From: Noviherbaspirillum suwonense
GTDB lineage: Bacteria; Pseudomonadota; Gammaproteobacteria; Burkholderiales; Burkholderiaceae_D
Direction: 5' to 3'
Assembly: GCF_900182955.1 (NCBI RefSeq)
Contig: NZ_FXUL01000016.1
Location: 83,201-147,200, forward strand
DNA: 64,000 nucleotides
Part shown: one piece after another, positions 18,084 through 26,218 of the stretch
How the letters are laid out: the number at the start of each line of letters is the position of its first letter
Numbering within the stretch: position 1 is the stretch's first letter
Notes under the pieces: model-generated
What the model was told of the DNA's origin: nothing
Databases searched by the model: none
Seen by the model: only the letters and a program-made list of their open reading frames with translations
Position numbers and translations under genes: made by a program

Positions 18084-18424
18084 GCGCCGGCTTGTAACCG
18101 CCGCGTCGTTTCCGCTGCAGACCGTTCGCCGCCTGTCTGACAGCGCAGATCCCCATCCCGCTGTAGGAAAATCCCTACACTCGCATTCAGCGCATCCCGA
18201 TAGCCAGTAACCACTGGTATTGGGATACTGACCAGGTGTTTCGCCACACTGCATTTACTGATTAACAGTTGAGCGATCTGCCTGATGACGAACGAATCAT
18301 GCATCCCGCACAAAAAGAGTCAGCTTGGCGAGATAACAGACCGAGCGTAACAGCGGGTCCCGGACGCCACTTTTGCCTTGCATCCCGGACCGGCTCGCTT
18401 CAATGCACTGAATGGGAGATCGTC
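18084..18424. other. Intergenic region with candidate operator, 341 bases
   Basis: Lies between the response regulator and the second Crp/Fnr gene. Besides the palindrome listed separately, a shorter inverted repeat CCAGT-AACC-ACTGG is seen near 18203. No gene is supported here. Confidence 0.5.
18162..18179. promoter_or_regulatory. Candidate operator TGTAGG-N6-CCTACA
   Basis: A perfect 6+6 inverted repeat with a 6-base AT-rich spacer. Known GacA/UvrY boxes (TGTAAG-N6-CTTACA) and EvgA boxes, both for NarL-family regulators, have the same layout. It sits just after such a regulator gene and upstream of the Crp/Fnr gene. Its function is inference. Confidence 0.45.
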
Positions 18425-19327
18425 ATGGGATCCATGCAAACACAAGACTTACGTTCCGAACCCGTATCGCCAGCGGCGCTGCGCCTCCCCCACCTGGAGG
18501 CAGGCTGGCAGCGGCAGGGGAAGCTGTGGTCTACCCTGAAGGAACTGTGCGCGCTGCTGCGGATCCCGGTGACGTCCACCATGACGGACGACGACTTGCT
18601 GTTCCAGCATGTGCAGTTCAAGACCGGGCAACGCATCCATACGATAGGCCAGCCGTTCGACACCCTGTACATCGTCCATTCCGGCTTCCTGAAAACCGTG
18701 CTGATCGACGAATACGGCAATGAGCAGGTGCTGAGCTTCCCGATGAAAGGCGACCTGTTCGGCGTCGACGGCATCCATACCCGGCGCTATCCGTCCGAGG
18801 CGGTGGCCCTGTCGAATTGCGACCTGGTGCTGCTGCCGTTCAAGAAATTCGTCGCCCTCGGCCGCTCCTACCTCGAACTGGAACACGCGATGTACAGCGT
18901 GATGAGCCGCGAGCTGGTGCGCGAACAGGCGATGGTGAGCATGCTGGGCGCGCTGAGCGCCGAGGCCCGCGTGGCCCGCTTCCTGGTGTCCCTGTCGGAA
19001 CGCTTCGCCGACATGGGCTACTCGAGCAAGCTGTTCAACCTCCGCATGACCCGGCACGAGATCGGCAGCTACCTCGGCCTCACGCTGGAAACGGTGAGCC
19101 GGACGCTGTCGGCATTCAACGAGATCGGCCTGATCACCGTCGACCAGCGCTCGATCGGCATCTGCGACGTCGAGGCGCTGCGCACCCTGCGCCGCCTGCC
19201 GCCGTCCACCACCCGCAACCGCCAGGCGGCTGGACGCAAGGCGCGCCAGTTGCCGCAGCCGCTGGTCGACGCGGCGCCGGCCGCGCCCGGCGACCCGGCC
19301 ACCTGGGACCAGCTGATGAGCGCCTGA
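18425..19327 (+). CDS. Crp/Fnr-family transcriptional regulator, second paralogue
   Basis: 300 residues, clearly paralogous to the protein at 5387 (shared stretches include FQHVQFK, GQRIHT, QPFD and the DNA-reading helix LETVSRTLSAF). Effector domain about residues 50-170, helix-turn-helix about 195-255. It also lacks the FNR iron-sulfur cysteines. The start at 18425 follows GGGAGATCG; a longer frame from 18269 adds 52 residues without family support. Its position after a NarL-type two-component pair suggests a shared regulon. Confidence 0.92.
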   Translation: MGSMQTQDLRSEPVSPAALRLPHLEAGWQRQGKLWSTLKELCALLRIPVTSTMTDDDLLFQHVQFKTGQRIHTIGQPFDTLYIVHSGFLKTVLIDEYGNEQVLSFPMKGDLFGVDGIHTRRYPSEAVALSNCDLVLLPFKKFVALGRSYLELEHAMYSVMSRELVREQAMVSMLGALSAEARVARFLVSLSERFADMGYSSKLFNLRMTRHEIGSYLGLTLETVSRTLSAFNEIGLITVDQRSIGICDVEALRTLRRLPPSTTRNRQAAGRKARQLPQPLVDAAPAAPGDPATWDQLMSA

Positions 19328-19374
19328 ACCTGGGCGCCGCCCGTCCCGGCGAAATCCCGGCCGTGGCCGGCGCG

Positions 19375-20160
19375 ATGGCGCGCCGTATCCTGGTCGCCGA
19401 CGACAGCCCGGTCAATTGCCTGGTCGCGCAGCGCCTGCTGCGCGAGCTGGGCTACGAGGCCGGCACCGCGGCCACCGCCGCCCAGGCAGCGGAGCGGCAC
19501 CGCGGGCGGCCGTTCGACCTGATCCTGGTGGACAGCGAGATGGCGCTGGACGGCGGCGCCGGCCTCACCGGCCGCCTGCGCGCGACCGCCCATGCCGCAC
19601 CGGCTCCCATCATCGCCTGCATCACCGCGTCTTCCGAAGAACAGCGCAGCGCCTGCCTGAACGCGGGCGTGGACGACGTCTGCGTGAAACCGCTGCACCA
19701 GGCGCAACTGCGCACGCTGCTGCTGGTCTGGCTGCCGCCGCGCACCGTCGAGGAAGCGAGCCGGCGCGCCGCCCGCACCAGGGCCGAGCTGCACCTGCTC
19801 GCCGAGCTATTCGACAACGGCAGCGGCAATGGTTTCGGCGAAGTCGTCGCGATGTTCGCGGCGGACACCGAGTCGCGGCTGCAGGCGCTGCACGACGCCG
19901 CCGGCGCGGGCGACGCCGCGCAGCTGCGTCGCACCGCCCATGCGCTCAGCGGCAGCTGCGCATCGATGGGCGGCTGGCGCATGGCCGGGCTGTGCCGGGT
20001 GCTCGACCTGAAATACCAGGCGGCGCTACCGGCCAGCTGCGCCCGCCTGCTTGACGACATCAGCCGCGAATACCGCCATTTCAGGCTGCAGCTGGACCAT
20101 GTGCTGCGCTGCCAGCAGCTGGCAGCGACAAGCGAGCGCACGGTTGCGCGCCGCTACTAG
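19375..20160 (+). CDS. Receiver-HPt phosphorelay protein
   Basis: 261 residues: a receiver domain (acidic residues DD at 9-10, phosphoacceptor Asp53 in LVDSEMAL, conserved Lys in CVKPL) fused to an HPt domain whose phosphoacceptor His is about 189 (RRTAHALSGS). No output domain is present, so it should shuttle phosphate from a hybrid kinase located elsewhere. It starts 47 bases after the Crp/Fnr gene, so cotranscription is likely. The first codons are uncertain; a GTG at 19363 is also in frame. Confidence 0.85.
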   Translation: MARRILVADDSPVNCLVAQRLLRELGYEAGTAATAAQAAERHRGRPFDLILVDSEMALDGGAGLTGRLRATAHAAPAPIIACITASSEEQRSACLNAGVDDVCVKPLHQAQLRTLLLVWLPPRTVEEASRRAARTRAELHLLAELFDNGSGNGFGEVVAMFAADTESRLQALHDAAGAGDAAQLRRTAHALSGSCASMGGWRMAGLCRVLDLKYQAALPASCARLLDDISREYRHFRLQLDHVLRCQQLAATSERTVARRY

Positions 20161-20236
20161 GCCGCATCCCACGGCGCCGGGGCCGGGGCCGGCGCCATCC
20201 ATTCCACGTTGTTGATCCATCATTGCGAGGCCGCCC

Positions 20237-20629
20237 ATGGAAGAAGCGCATCCGCATGCCGGGCCGCCGCCTCTGGGCGAGGTGCTGGTCGTCGACGACA
20301 GCCCGGTGGAACGCATGCTGGCGACCGCCGTGCTGCGAAAGCTGGGGTTTTCGGTGACCTGCGCGGCCAGCGCCGAACAGGCGCTGGCCCGCATGGCAAG
20401 CCACCGGTTCGCGCTGGCGATCTGCGACATCTCCTTGCCCGGCATGGACGGTCTCGCGCTGCTGGCGGCGATGAGGCAGCGGCCGCCGGCGCCGCCCTGC
20501 ATCGTGCTGAGCGCGCATGACGATGCGCTGCATGCGGACGCGGCGCTGCGGGCCGGCGCGAGCGCCTACCTGGTCAAGCCGCTGCGGCTGGAGTCGCTGC
20601 GCGCCGCGCTCGGCCGCCTGTTCCCGTAG
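20237..20629 (+). CDS. Single-domain response regulator (CheY-like)
   Basis: 130 residues forming one receiver domain with a short Pro-rich lead: acidic pair at 20-21, phosphoacceptor Asp64 (AICDISLPGMDG), Ser/Thr in VLSAHDD, and the conserved Lys in YLVKPL. There is no output domain. It follows the receiver-HPt gene by 76 bases and may be the receiver that the HPt domain phosphorylates or drains. Confidence 0.9.
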   Translation: MEEAHPHAGPPPLGEVLVVDDSPVERMLATAVLRKLGFSVTCAASAEQALARMASHRFALAICDISLPGMDGLALLAAMRQRPPAPPCIVLSAHDDALHADAALRAGASAYLVKPLRLESLRAALGRLFP

Positions 20630-20662
20630 GCGCGCCGGATGAGACCGATGGTTACGATTCGC

Positions 20663-20747
20663 AGGGTGTGATAAGCGCAGCGCATTACACCACCGGCTAA
20701 TCGACTACCACCGCCTGTTCGCAACCAATACGCGCTTATTACACCCT
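20663..20747. repeat. REP-like palindromic element
   Basis: AGGGTGTGATAAGCGC (20663-20678) faces GCGCTTATTACACCCT (20732-20747), 15 of 16 positions paired, with a further partial palindrome (GCGCATTACACC) inside. It lies between two convergent genes and could also end both transcripts. Such GTGTAATAAGCGC palindromes are widespread in proteobacterial intergenic regions. Confidence 0.6.
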
Positions 20748-20808
20748 ACGGAGGTTCATGCCGCCTTGTGGATCGGGGTTGGTATCTGCGCCGGAATGTG
20801 CGCGCAGC

Positions 20809-21111
20809 CTAGCCGCCGCCGCGCCGCGTGTACTGGTCGAAGTAGTCGAGGAACGCCTTGCGCGCCGATGCATCGATGCCCGTGAACCGGAAGCGCACGT
20901 CGAGCACCGGCAGCGCAATGCTGCCGATCCGGCGCGGCGGCATTTCGGCGATGCGGATCTCGACCGGCCCGTGCTCCGACAATATCCGGTAGACGTCGCC
21001 GTTCGCCATGACAGGCGCATGCCGGGATGCGCCCGGCAGCCAGCGCAGGAACTCGTCCCGCGTGCAGCCCATCTCGCGCCGCAGTTCGTCCTCCGGCAGG
21101 CCGCCCGTCAT
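20809..21111 (-). CDS. Small protein of the aldehyde oxidoreductase operon (AorE-like position)
   Basis: 100 residues, cytoplasmic, no signal peptide or membrane segment. The central part (GPVEIRIAEMPPRRIGSIALPVLDVRF) looks like a beta-rich domain. Its ATG overlaps the stop of the MoaD-like gene (ATGA), so it is the fifth gene of the aldehyde oxidoreductase unit. In Aromatoleum the aor operon also ends in small genes beyond aorABC; function there is not clear to me, so no role is assigned beyond likely cofactor or maturation help. Confidence 0.7.
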   Translation of the reverse strand: MTGGLPEDELRREMGCTRDEFLRWLPGASRHAPVMANGDVYRILSEHGPVEIRIAEMPPRRIGSIALPVLDVRFRFTGIDASARKAFLDYFDQYTRRGGG

Positions 21112-21359
21112 CCGCCGGCGACAGGCGGCCAGATCGCCAGCGCGTCGCCCGGCGCCAGCGTGCGCGCCATGCGCTGCTCGGGCGCGACATAGACGCCGTT
21201 GACCAGCACCAGGTGCACCAGGCGGGCCGGCAGGTGAAAGCGCTCGACCAGGTCGGCGATCGTCGTGGCCGGCTCCACGTCGAGTTCCACCGCATTGTGG
21301 CGCTGCCCGGCGGGCAGGTAGTCGGACAGCGTGGCATACAGCTTGAACGTGATCTTCAT
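21108..21359 (-). CDS. MoaD/ThiS-family sulfur-carrier protein
   Basis: 83 residues with the ubiquitin-like MoaD fold: starts KITFKLYATLSDYLP and ends in the Gly-Gly tail (PPVAGG) that is adenylated and thiocarboxylated to deliver sulfur for the pyranopterin dithiolene of Mo/W cofactors. The start at 21359 is the family start; the frame opens seven codons earlier inside the preceding gene. It overlaps the oxidoreductase gene region by a few bases upstream and the small protein downstream by ATGA. A dedicated carrier fits supply of the tungsten cofactor. Confidence 0.85.
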   Translation of the reverse strand: MKITFKLYATLSDYLPAGQRHNAVELDVEPATTIADLVERFHLPARLVHLVLVNGVYVAPEQRMARTLAPGDALAIWPPVAGG

Positions 21360-21369
21360 CGGCGACGCT

Positions 21370-22629
21370 TCAGTGCGCATGCTGCCAGGCGTCCTGCCGC
21401 TGGGCGCAGGCGATATAGGCTTCGGTCAGCCGCGTCGGGTCGGCCATCAGCCTGTCCTTCCAGGAGCCCAGCCTGACCTTCTGCATGATCAGCCCGCGCA
21501 GCACGCCGGCATGCTGGATATGGCCGACCGCGTTCGAGCCGACCAGCCGGTCGCCATCGAACTCCAGCCGCAGGTAGCGAAAGCCCGGCGCGTCGAGCAG
21601 TTCCGCATGGTCGCCGCCGGCAACGCCGTCCCAGCGCCCGAAGGACGTCGAGATCAGCCCCAGCGTGTCGAGCACGTTAATCTGCGGCACGTCGACCATG
21701 CGCACCGGCCGCCCGCTCATGTTCATGCCGGCGCAGCGGCCCTGCTGGACCGCATTGGGCTGGATCGCCGACACCACGGTGCGGCCGCTGGCATCGTCCC
21801 AGGCCTCGGCGCAGTCGCCGGCGGCGTAAATGTTGGGCACGCTGGTCTGCATGGTGGAGTCGACCAGCACGCCCTGCTTGCAATGGATGCCGCTGTCCCT
21901 GGCGAACCCGATGTTCGGCTGGACGCCGGTGGCCGTGATCACCAGGTCGGCCTCGATGGTGTCGCCGGTCGACAGCTTCACAACCAGCGGCGCGCCCGGC
22001 GTGATCGCGTCGACCCGGGTTGACGTATGCACGGCGATGCCTTTTTTCTCGCACCATGCCTTGATCATGCTGCCGGCGCCCGGCCCCATCATCCGCGGCA
22101 CCATGCGGTCGCCCATCTCGACGACCGTCAGCGTGACGCCGCGCGAGGCCAGCGCTTCCATGATGATGCAGCCGATGAAGCCGGCGCCCATCTGCAGCAC
22201 GCGCGCGCCGGGACGCGCCAGCTGCATGATGCGGCGCGCATCCTCCATGGTCCAGCATGCATGCACGCCGGCGCTGTCGATGCCGGGCACCGGCGGCGTG
22301 ACCGGCGACGAGCCGCTGGCGATCAGCAGCCTGTCGTACGACAGGCTGCGGCCATCGGCCAGGTGGACCAGGCTGCTCAGCGTGTCGATGCGCTGCGCCC
22401 GCCCGGCCTCGTGCCGTATGCCGAGCGCGCCGAAGTGCTGCGGGTCCTTGCGCAGCCAGGTGCCGCGTTCGTCGATGTTGCCCATCAGCAGATAGGGTAT
22501 CGCCATGCGCGAATAGCATGGCTCGGGCTCGTCGCCCAGCAGCACGACCTGGTCCTGCGGCGCATTGCCGACGATGGTCTCGGCCGCGATCACGCCGGTC
22601 GGGCCATTGCCGATGATCAGATGTTTCAT
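21370..22629 (-). CDS. aorC: FAD/NAD-dependent oxidoreductase subunit (AorC-like)
   Basis: 419 residues of the pyridine nucleotide-disulfide oxidoreductase fold: an FAD-binding motif at the N-terminus (IIGNGPTG), a central NAD-binding motif (MGAGFIG, about 147), and a C-terminal FAD motif (VPNIYAAGDCAEA). It would pass electrons from the aldehyde oxidoreductase through the ferredoxin-like subunit to NAD+, as in the Aromatoleum AorABC complex. The MoaD-like gene follows at once; the catalytic subunit gene precedes it by 78 bases. Confidence 0.88.
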   Translation of the reverse strand: MKHLIIGNGPTGVIAAETIVGNAPQDQVVLLGDEPEPCYSRMAIPYLLMGNIDERGTWLRKDPQHFGALGIRHEAGRAQRIDTLSSLVHLADGRSLSYDRLLIASGSSPVTPPVPGIDSAGVHACWTMEDARRIMQLARPGARVLQMGAGFIGCIIMEALASRGVTLTVVEMGDRMVPRMMGPGAGSMIKAWCEKKGIAVHTSTRVDAITPGAPLVVKLSTGDTIEADLVITATGVQPNIGFARDSGIHCKQGVLVDSTMQTSVPNIYAAGDCAEAWDDASGRTVVSAIQPNAVQQGRCAGMNMSGRPVRMVDVPQINVLDTLGLISTSFGRWDGVAGGDHAELLDAPGFRYLRLEFDGDRLVGSNAVGHIQHAGVLRGLIMQKVRLGSWKDRLMADPTRLTEAYIACAQRQDAWQHAH

Positions 22630-22707
22630 GATGTTCTCCCCTTCCCGGCCGGCGGCGGGCGCGCCGGCCCGATGCCGGCATGCGCCCTGGCCCTGCCGGG
22701 TGCCGCG

Positions 22708-24555
22708 TTACAGGCTGAGCCTGGCCCTTGTCGCCTCCAGCAGCTGGCCTTCCGCATTCCAGCCGCGCACCTGGTAATACTCGGGCAGCATCTTGTCCAG
22801 CCCGTTCACCAGCCCCTTGGCCGGGCCGGTTTGCGCCGGCTCGGTCAGCAGCCGCTTCGGCAGCGTGTCGTCCAGGTGAGTGAAGCCGGCGCGGTTGTTG
22901 AAGTCGCGCTCCATGTTCCAGATCCGCTCGCCGATCACGGCCAGGCTCTCCATGGTGTACGACTCGTCGCAGGCCGCATGCAGCTGCGGCTGCAGGTCCG
23001 ACAGGGTCCAGGCGAAGGTGGTGAAGACGCAGACGCCGGCCGAGTCGAACACCGCGGTGGCGTCCTGGAAAGCCTTGACCAGCTCGGCCTTGCCGTCGGT
23101 GACCAGCGGGTCGGTCTTGATCGGGATGCCCAGCACCTCGGACGCCACCGTGTAGCCGCGCAGGTGGCAGGCGCCGCGGTTCGAGGTCGCGTAGGCCAGG
23201 CCCATGCCCTGGATGCCGCGCGAGTCGTAGGCGGGGAATTCCTGGCCCTTGACCGACATCGACAGGTCCGGGTGGCCGTACTTCGCGGTCAGCCGCTTCG
23301 ACCCCATGCCGATCTCGCGGCCGAAGCCCTCGCCGCGCGCGGTGATCTCGACGAAATGCGTCAGCGCCTCGGCGCTGCCGAACTTCGCGTCGATGCCCAG
23401 CTGCTCCTTCGTCAGCACGCCCATGTCGTACAGCTCCATCACCGCGCCGACCGTGGCGCCGAACGAGATCGGGTCCATGCCCTGCTCGTTGCAGATGAAG
23501 TTCGCATAGGTCAGCGCCTCGAGGTCGTTGACGCCGTTGGCCGAGCCGAGCGCCCAGGCCGCCTCGTATTCCAGGCCGCCGGACGCGCCCCAGTACTGCG
23601 GCTTGTTCTGGACCGTGAAATGGCCTTCGTCGATCTTCGAGATCCGGCCGCAGGCAATGGTGCAGCCGAAGCAGGCCTGGTTGGTGACGAGGTTTTTCTT
23701 GCCGTCGGTCTTGCGCGGCTCGTGCATCGCCTCGCCCGAGATGTCCTTCGCGCCCTCGAACTGCACGTCGCGGTGGTTCCGGGTCGGCATCGCGCCCATC
23801 TCGTTGATCACGTTCATCAGCACCTGGGTGCCGTAGGTGGGCAGGCCCTGCCCGGTCACCGCATTATCGGCCAGCACCTTCTTGGCCGCGACGGTGGCTT
23901 TCATGAACGCGCGCGGATCGCGGATGTTGCCGACGCCGACCTTGCCGCGCACCGCGATCGCCTTCAGGTTCTTGGAGCCCATCACGGTGCCGACGCCGGA
24001 GCGGCCGGCGGCGCGGTGCAGGTCGTTGACAACGGCCGCGTACAGGCAGCCGGTCTCGCCGGCGCGGCCTATGGTGGACACGCGGATCAGCGGGTCCTGG
24101 TGGCGGGCCTTGATCGCCGGCTCGGTTTCCCAGACCGACTTGCCCCACAGCCAGGACGCGTCCAGCAGCTCCGCATCGCCGTCGTTGATGCTGAGGTAGA
24201 CCGGGCTGGCGGCCCGGCCCTCGAAGATGATCATGTCCCAACCGGCCATCTTCAGCTCGGCGCCGAAATAGCCGCCCGAGTTGGAGCAGGCGATTGCGCC
24301 GGTCAGCGCGCCCTTGGTGATGACGGAGTAGCGGCCGCCGGTAGACGCCATGGTCCCGGTCAGCGGGCCGGTGGCCCAGATGATCTTGTTTTCAGCCGAC
24401 AGCGGGTCGACTTTCGGGTCCACTTCCTCGACATAGTATTTGGTGGCCAGGCCGCGCTGGCCGATGTAGTCCCTCGCCCATTCCATGTTCAGCGGTTCGG
24501 CGCGGCAGGTGCCGGCGGTGAGGTCGACACGCAGGATTTTTCCAGTCCAAGACAT
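22708..24555 (-). CDS. aorB: Tungsten-type aldehyde:ferredoxin oxidoreductase, catalytic subunit (AorB-like)
   Basis: 615 residues, the usual length of the family. It oxidises aldehydes to acids at a W-bis-pyranopterin centre. Seen: start MSWTGKILRVDLTAGTCR, the [4Fe-4S] ligands C-x2-C-x3-C (ACFGCTIACGR) with the fourth cysteine in DSAGVCVF, and the pterin-binding regions GRSGVGTVMGSKNLKAI and RGACHLRG. The frame is open far upstream, but AAGGAGA lies about 8 bases before the ATG at 24555. The flanking ferredoxin and FAD genes place it in the bacterial AorABC subfamily, which couples to NAD+. Whether W or Mo is inserted cannot be read directly. Confidence 0.95.
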   Translation of the reverse strand: MSWTGKILRVDLTAGTCRAEPLNMEWARDYIGQRGLATKYYVEEVDPKVDPLSAENKIIWATGPLTGTMASTGGRYSVITKGALTGAIACSNSGGYFGAELKMAGWDMIIFEGRAASPVYLSINDGDAELLDASWLWGKSVWETEPAIKARHQDPLIRVSTIGRAGETGCLYAAVVNDLHRAAGRSGVGTVMGSKNLKAIAVRGKVGVGNIRDPRAFMKATVAAKKVLADNAVTGQGLPTYGTQVLMNVINEMGAMPTRNHRDVQFEGAKDISGEAMHEPRKTDGKKNLVTNQACFGCTIACGRISKIDEGHFTVQNKPQYWGASGGLEYEAAWALGSANGVNDLEALTYANFICNEQGMDPISFGATVGAVMELYDMGVLTKEQLGIDAKFGSAEALTHFVEITARGEGFGREIGMGSKRLTAKYGHPDLSMSVKGQEFPAYDSRGIQGMGLAYATSNRGACHLRGYTVASEVLGIPIKTDPLVTDGKAELVKAFQDATAVFDSAGVCVFTTFAWTLSDLQPQLHAACDESYTMESLAVIGERIWNMERDFNNRAGFTHLDDTLPKRLLTEPAQTGPAKGLVNGLDKMLPEYYQVRGWNAEGQLLEATRARLSL

Positions 24556-24577
24556 GATGCCAGTCTCCTTGATCGGG

Positions 24578-25060
24578 TCAGGCCGCGGGCGCGGCATTGG
24601 TATTGCCCACCTTGCCGGCCCATTGCCGCATGCGGTCGAGGCCGGTCCAGTCGGCGTCGACATAGGTGATCGCGCCGGTCGGGCAGGCGTCGGCGCAGGC
24701 CGGGTCGCCGCCGCACAAGTCGCACTTGTGGACTTTGCCGGTGTCCTGCACGTAATTGACGGTGCCGAACGGACACGCGATCGTGCAGACCTTGCAGCCC
24801 ACGCAGATGTCCTGAAACACCAGCTTGGCGCCGGTCGCCGCATCGAGGCGGATCGCGTCCACCGGGCACGCATGCAGGCACCATGCCTCGGCGCACTGGG
24901 TGCAGGTGTAGGGCACCTTCTTGCCGGTGTCATGGAACTCGAACACCTTGATGACGGATTTGGATGGGTTGAACATGCCGTAATGCTCGTAGCTGCATGC
25001 CATTTCGCATTGCAGGCAGCCTGTGCATTTCTCGGCGTCGATGTGTAGCGACTTCTGCAT
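24578..25060 (-). CDS. aorA: Four-cluster ferredoxin-like subunit (AorA-like)
   Basis: 160 residues with 16 cluster cysteines in four groups: CTGCLQCEMAC (12-22), CTQCAEAWCLHAC, CVGCKVCTIAC and CDLCGGDPACADAC, predicting four [4Fe-4S] clusters, as in the electron-transfer subunit of bacterial aldehyde oxidoreductase and related DMSO-reductase-type complexes. It starts with a strong ribosome binding site (AAGGAGGAG). It heads the operon and lies 22 bases from the catalytic subunit gene. Confidence 0.93.
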   Translation of the reverse strand: MQKSLHIDAEKCTGCLQCEMACSYEHYGMFNPSKSVIKVFEFHDTGKKVPYTCTQCAEAWCLHACPVDAIRLDAATGAKLVFQDICVGCKVCTIACPFGTVNYVQDTGKVHKCDLCGGDPACADACPTGAITYVDADWTGLDRMRQWAGKVGNTNAAPAA

Positions 25061-25206
25061 TTGGGGTCTCCTCCTTCGGGTACGTGCCGTTGAAGCCGGA
25101 CTGGCCGCGACGGGAATCGCCGTTCCCTCGATGCCGGCGTTGCCGGCACTGCCTGCGGTCCTCCGGGCGTCTTGTTCCAGTGCTCCGGTGTTCCAGTGTT
25201 AACGTT

Positions 25207-25224
25207 ATGCAAAAAACAAGCCAG
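25207..25224 (-). promoter_or_regulatory. Sigma-54 promoter of the aldehyde oxidoreductase operon
   Basis: On the minus strand the sequence CTGGCTTG-TTTT-TTGCAT matches YTGGCACG-N4-TTGCW, with the invariant GG and GC separated by 10 bases. It lies about 150 bases before the ferredoxin-like gene and faces it. A sigma-54 promoter needs an enhancer-binding activator; the palindrome at 25322 is a candidate site for it. Confidence 0.65.
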
Positions 25225-25321
25225 TCGCGGCCCGGCCAGGCCCGCTCCCGGGAATGCCGCCCGGCGCCTGACAAATCCGGCAAATGCCGTTCGTCCACGC
25301 CGATTGCAGGCCCCGGCCGAC

Positions 25322-25338
25322 TGTTCCAAAACGGAACA
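25322..25338. promoter_or_regulatory. Candidate enhancer site TGTTCC-N5-GGAACA
   Basis: A perfect 6+6 inverted repeat, about 110-120 bases upstream of the sigma-54 -12/-24 element. Distance and symmetry suit an upstream activator sequence for an NtrC/Fis-type regulator. No such regulator gene is in the window. The remaining bases of this 343-base gap show only a duplicated GTTCCAGTG near 25176-25200. Confidence 0.5.
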
Positions 25339-25403
25339 ACCGTCTCAACCCTTGCCGGCACAATGGCACAACCGCTGCGCCGGTCGTCGGGAATCCGGCG
25401 CCG

Positions 25404-26054
25404 CTAGCGCATGCCCGGGCACAGCTGCATCGCACGCAACGCATCGGCGCATGCCGGGGCCGGACTCGGCGGCGGCGTGGACGCAGCAGGTGCGATGGCC
25501 GCCGCGGGTGGCGCGGGCGCCGCGACCGGCTCCTCCAGCGACAGCTTGGGCGCGGCGGCCAGCCGCGTTACCGGCCGCGCCGCCGGCTCGCTTGCCGCCG
25601 GGACAGGCTGCGCCGGCAGCGGCTCATCGAACGGATCGCGCTCGCCGGCGGCGGCGGCAAGCGCCGCGCGGCGCATCGCTTCGGCGTCGTCGCTCGTCAG
25701 CGGGCGCGCTGCCGGCGGCGGCGTCGGCGTCGGCGTCATTGCGCTGCGGTCCAGCATGCTCAAGCCGGTGGCGATGGCGGCAAGCATCACGAGCAGCCAC
25801 AGGCCGAGCAGGATCGCCCGTTCCATGCGACGCGGCGGCGCGGCCTGCCGCCAGTCCCCGGCGCCCGCCGGTCCCGGGTAGAAATGCTGGATGCCGGACG
25901 GGGCGCGCGACTGTGGCGACGGTGGCGACTGCGGCGTGGGCAGCTGCCATTGCCGCGGCAGCGGCGACGCCTGGTTGGGCAACGCGTAGCCGCGCGCGGA
26001 TGCGCTGCCTGCGGGCTGCTCCTGCTTTGGATGACTGTCTGCCATGTGCTGCAC
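25404..26054 (-). CDS. Hypothetical Pro/Ala-rich single-pass membrane protein
   Basis: About 216 residues (213 if the ATG at 26045 is used). A hydrophilic Pro/Gln/Ser-rich N-terminal part (to about 75) is followed by one membrane helix (ILLGLWLLVMLAAIATGLSM) and a Pro/Ala-rich tail with two cysteines near the end. The basic residues before the helix suggest a type II inner-membrane topology with the tail in the periplasm. No family is recognised. It diverges from the DUF4832-type gene. Low-complexity composition makes this call less certain than its length suggests. Confidence 0.55.
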   Translation of the reverse strand: MQHMADSHPKQEQPAGSASARGYALPNQASPLPRQWQLPTPQSPPSPQSRAPSGIQHFYPGPAGAGDWRQAAPPRRMERAILLGLWLLVMLAAIATGLSMLDRSAMTPTPTPPPAARPLTSDDAEAMRRAALAAAAGERDPFDEPLPAQPVPAASEPAARPVTRLAAAPKLSLEEPVAAPAPPAAAIAPAASTPPPSPAPACADALRAMQLCPGMR

Positions 26055-26218
26055 GGATGGTGATCGTTCTGCGCCCGAACCCCTGCCGTGGCGGGGCGAC
26101 GCGCCACGTCCTATTTGAAGGCCCCGCCTTCCTGCCGGCCTTGAGACTGCGCAAACCGGGTTCCGGTGCGCGTGATATCAAACTGTCACGACCCGAGCCG
26201 ATACCCTGCAGCCACCCG

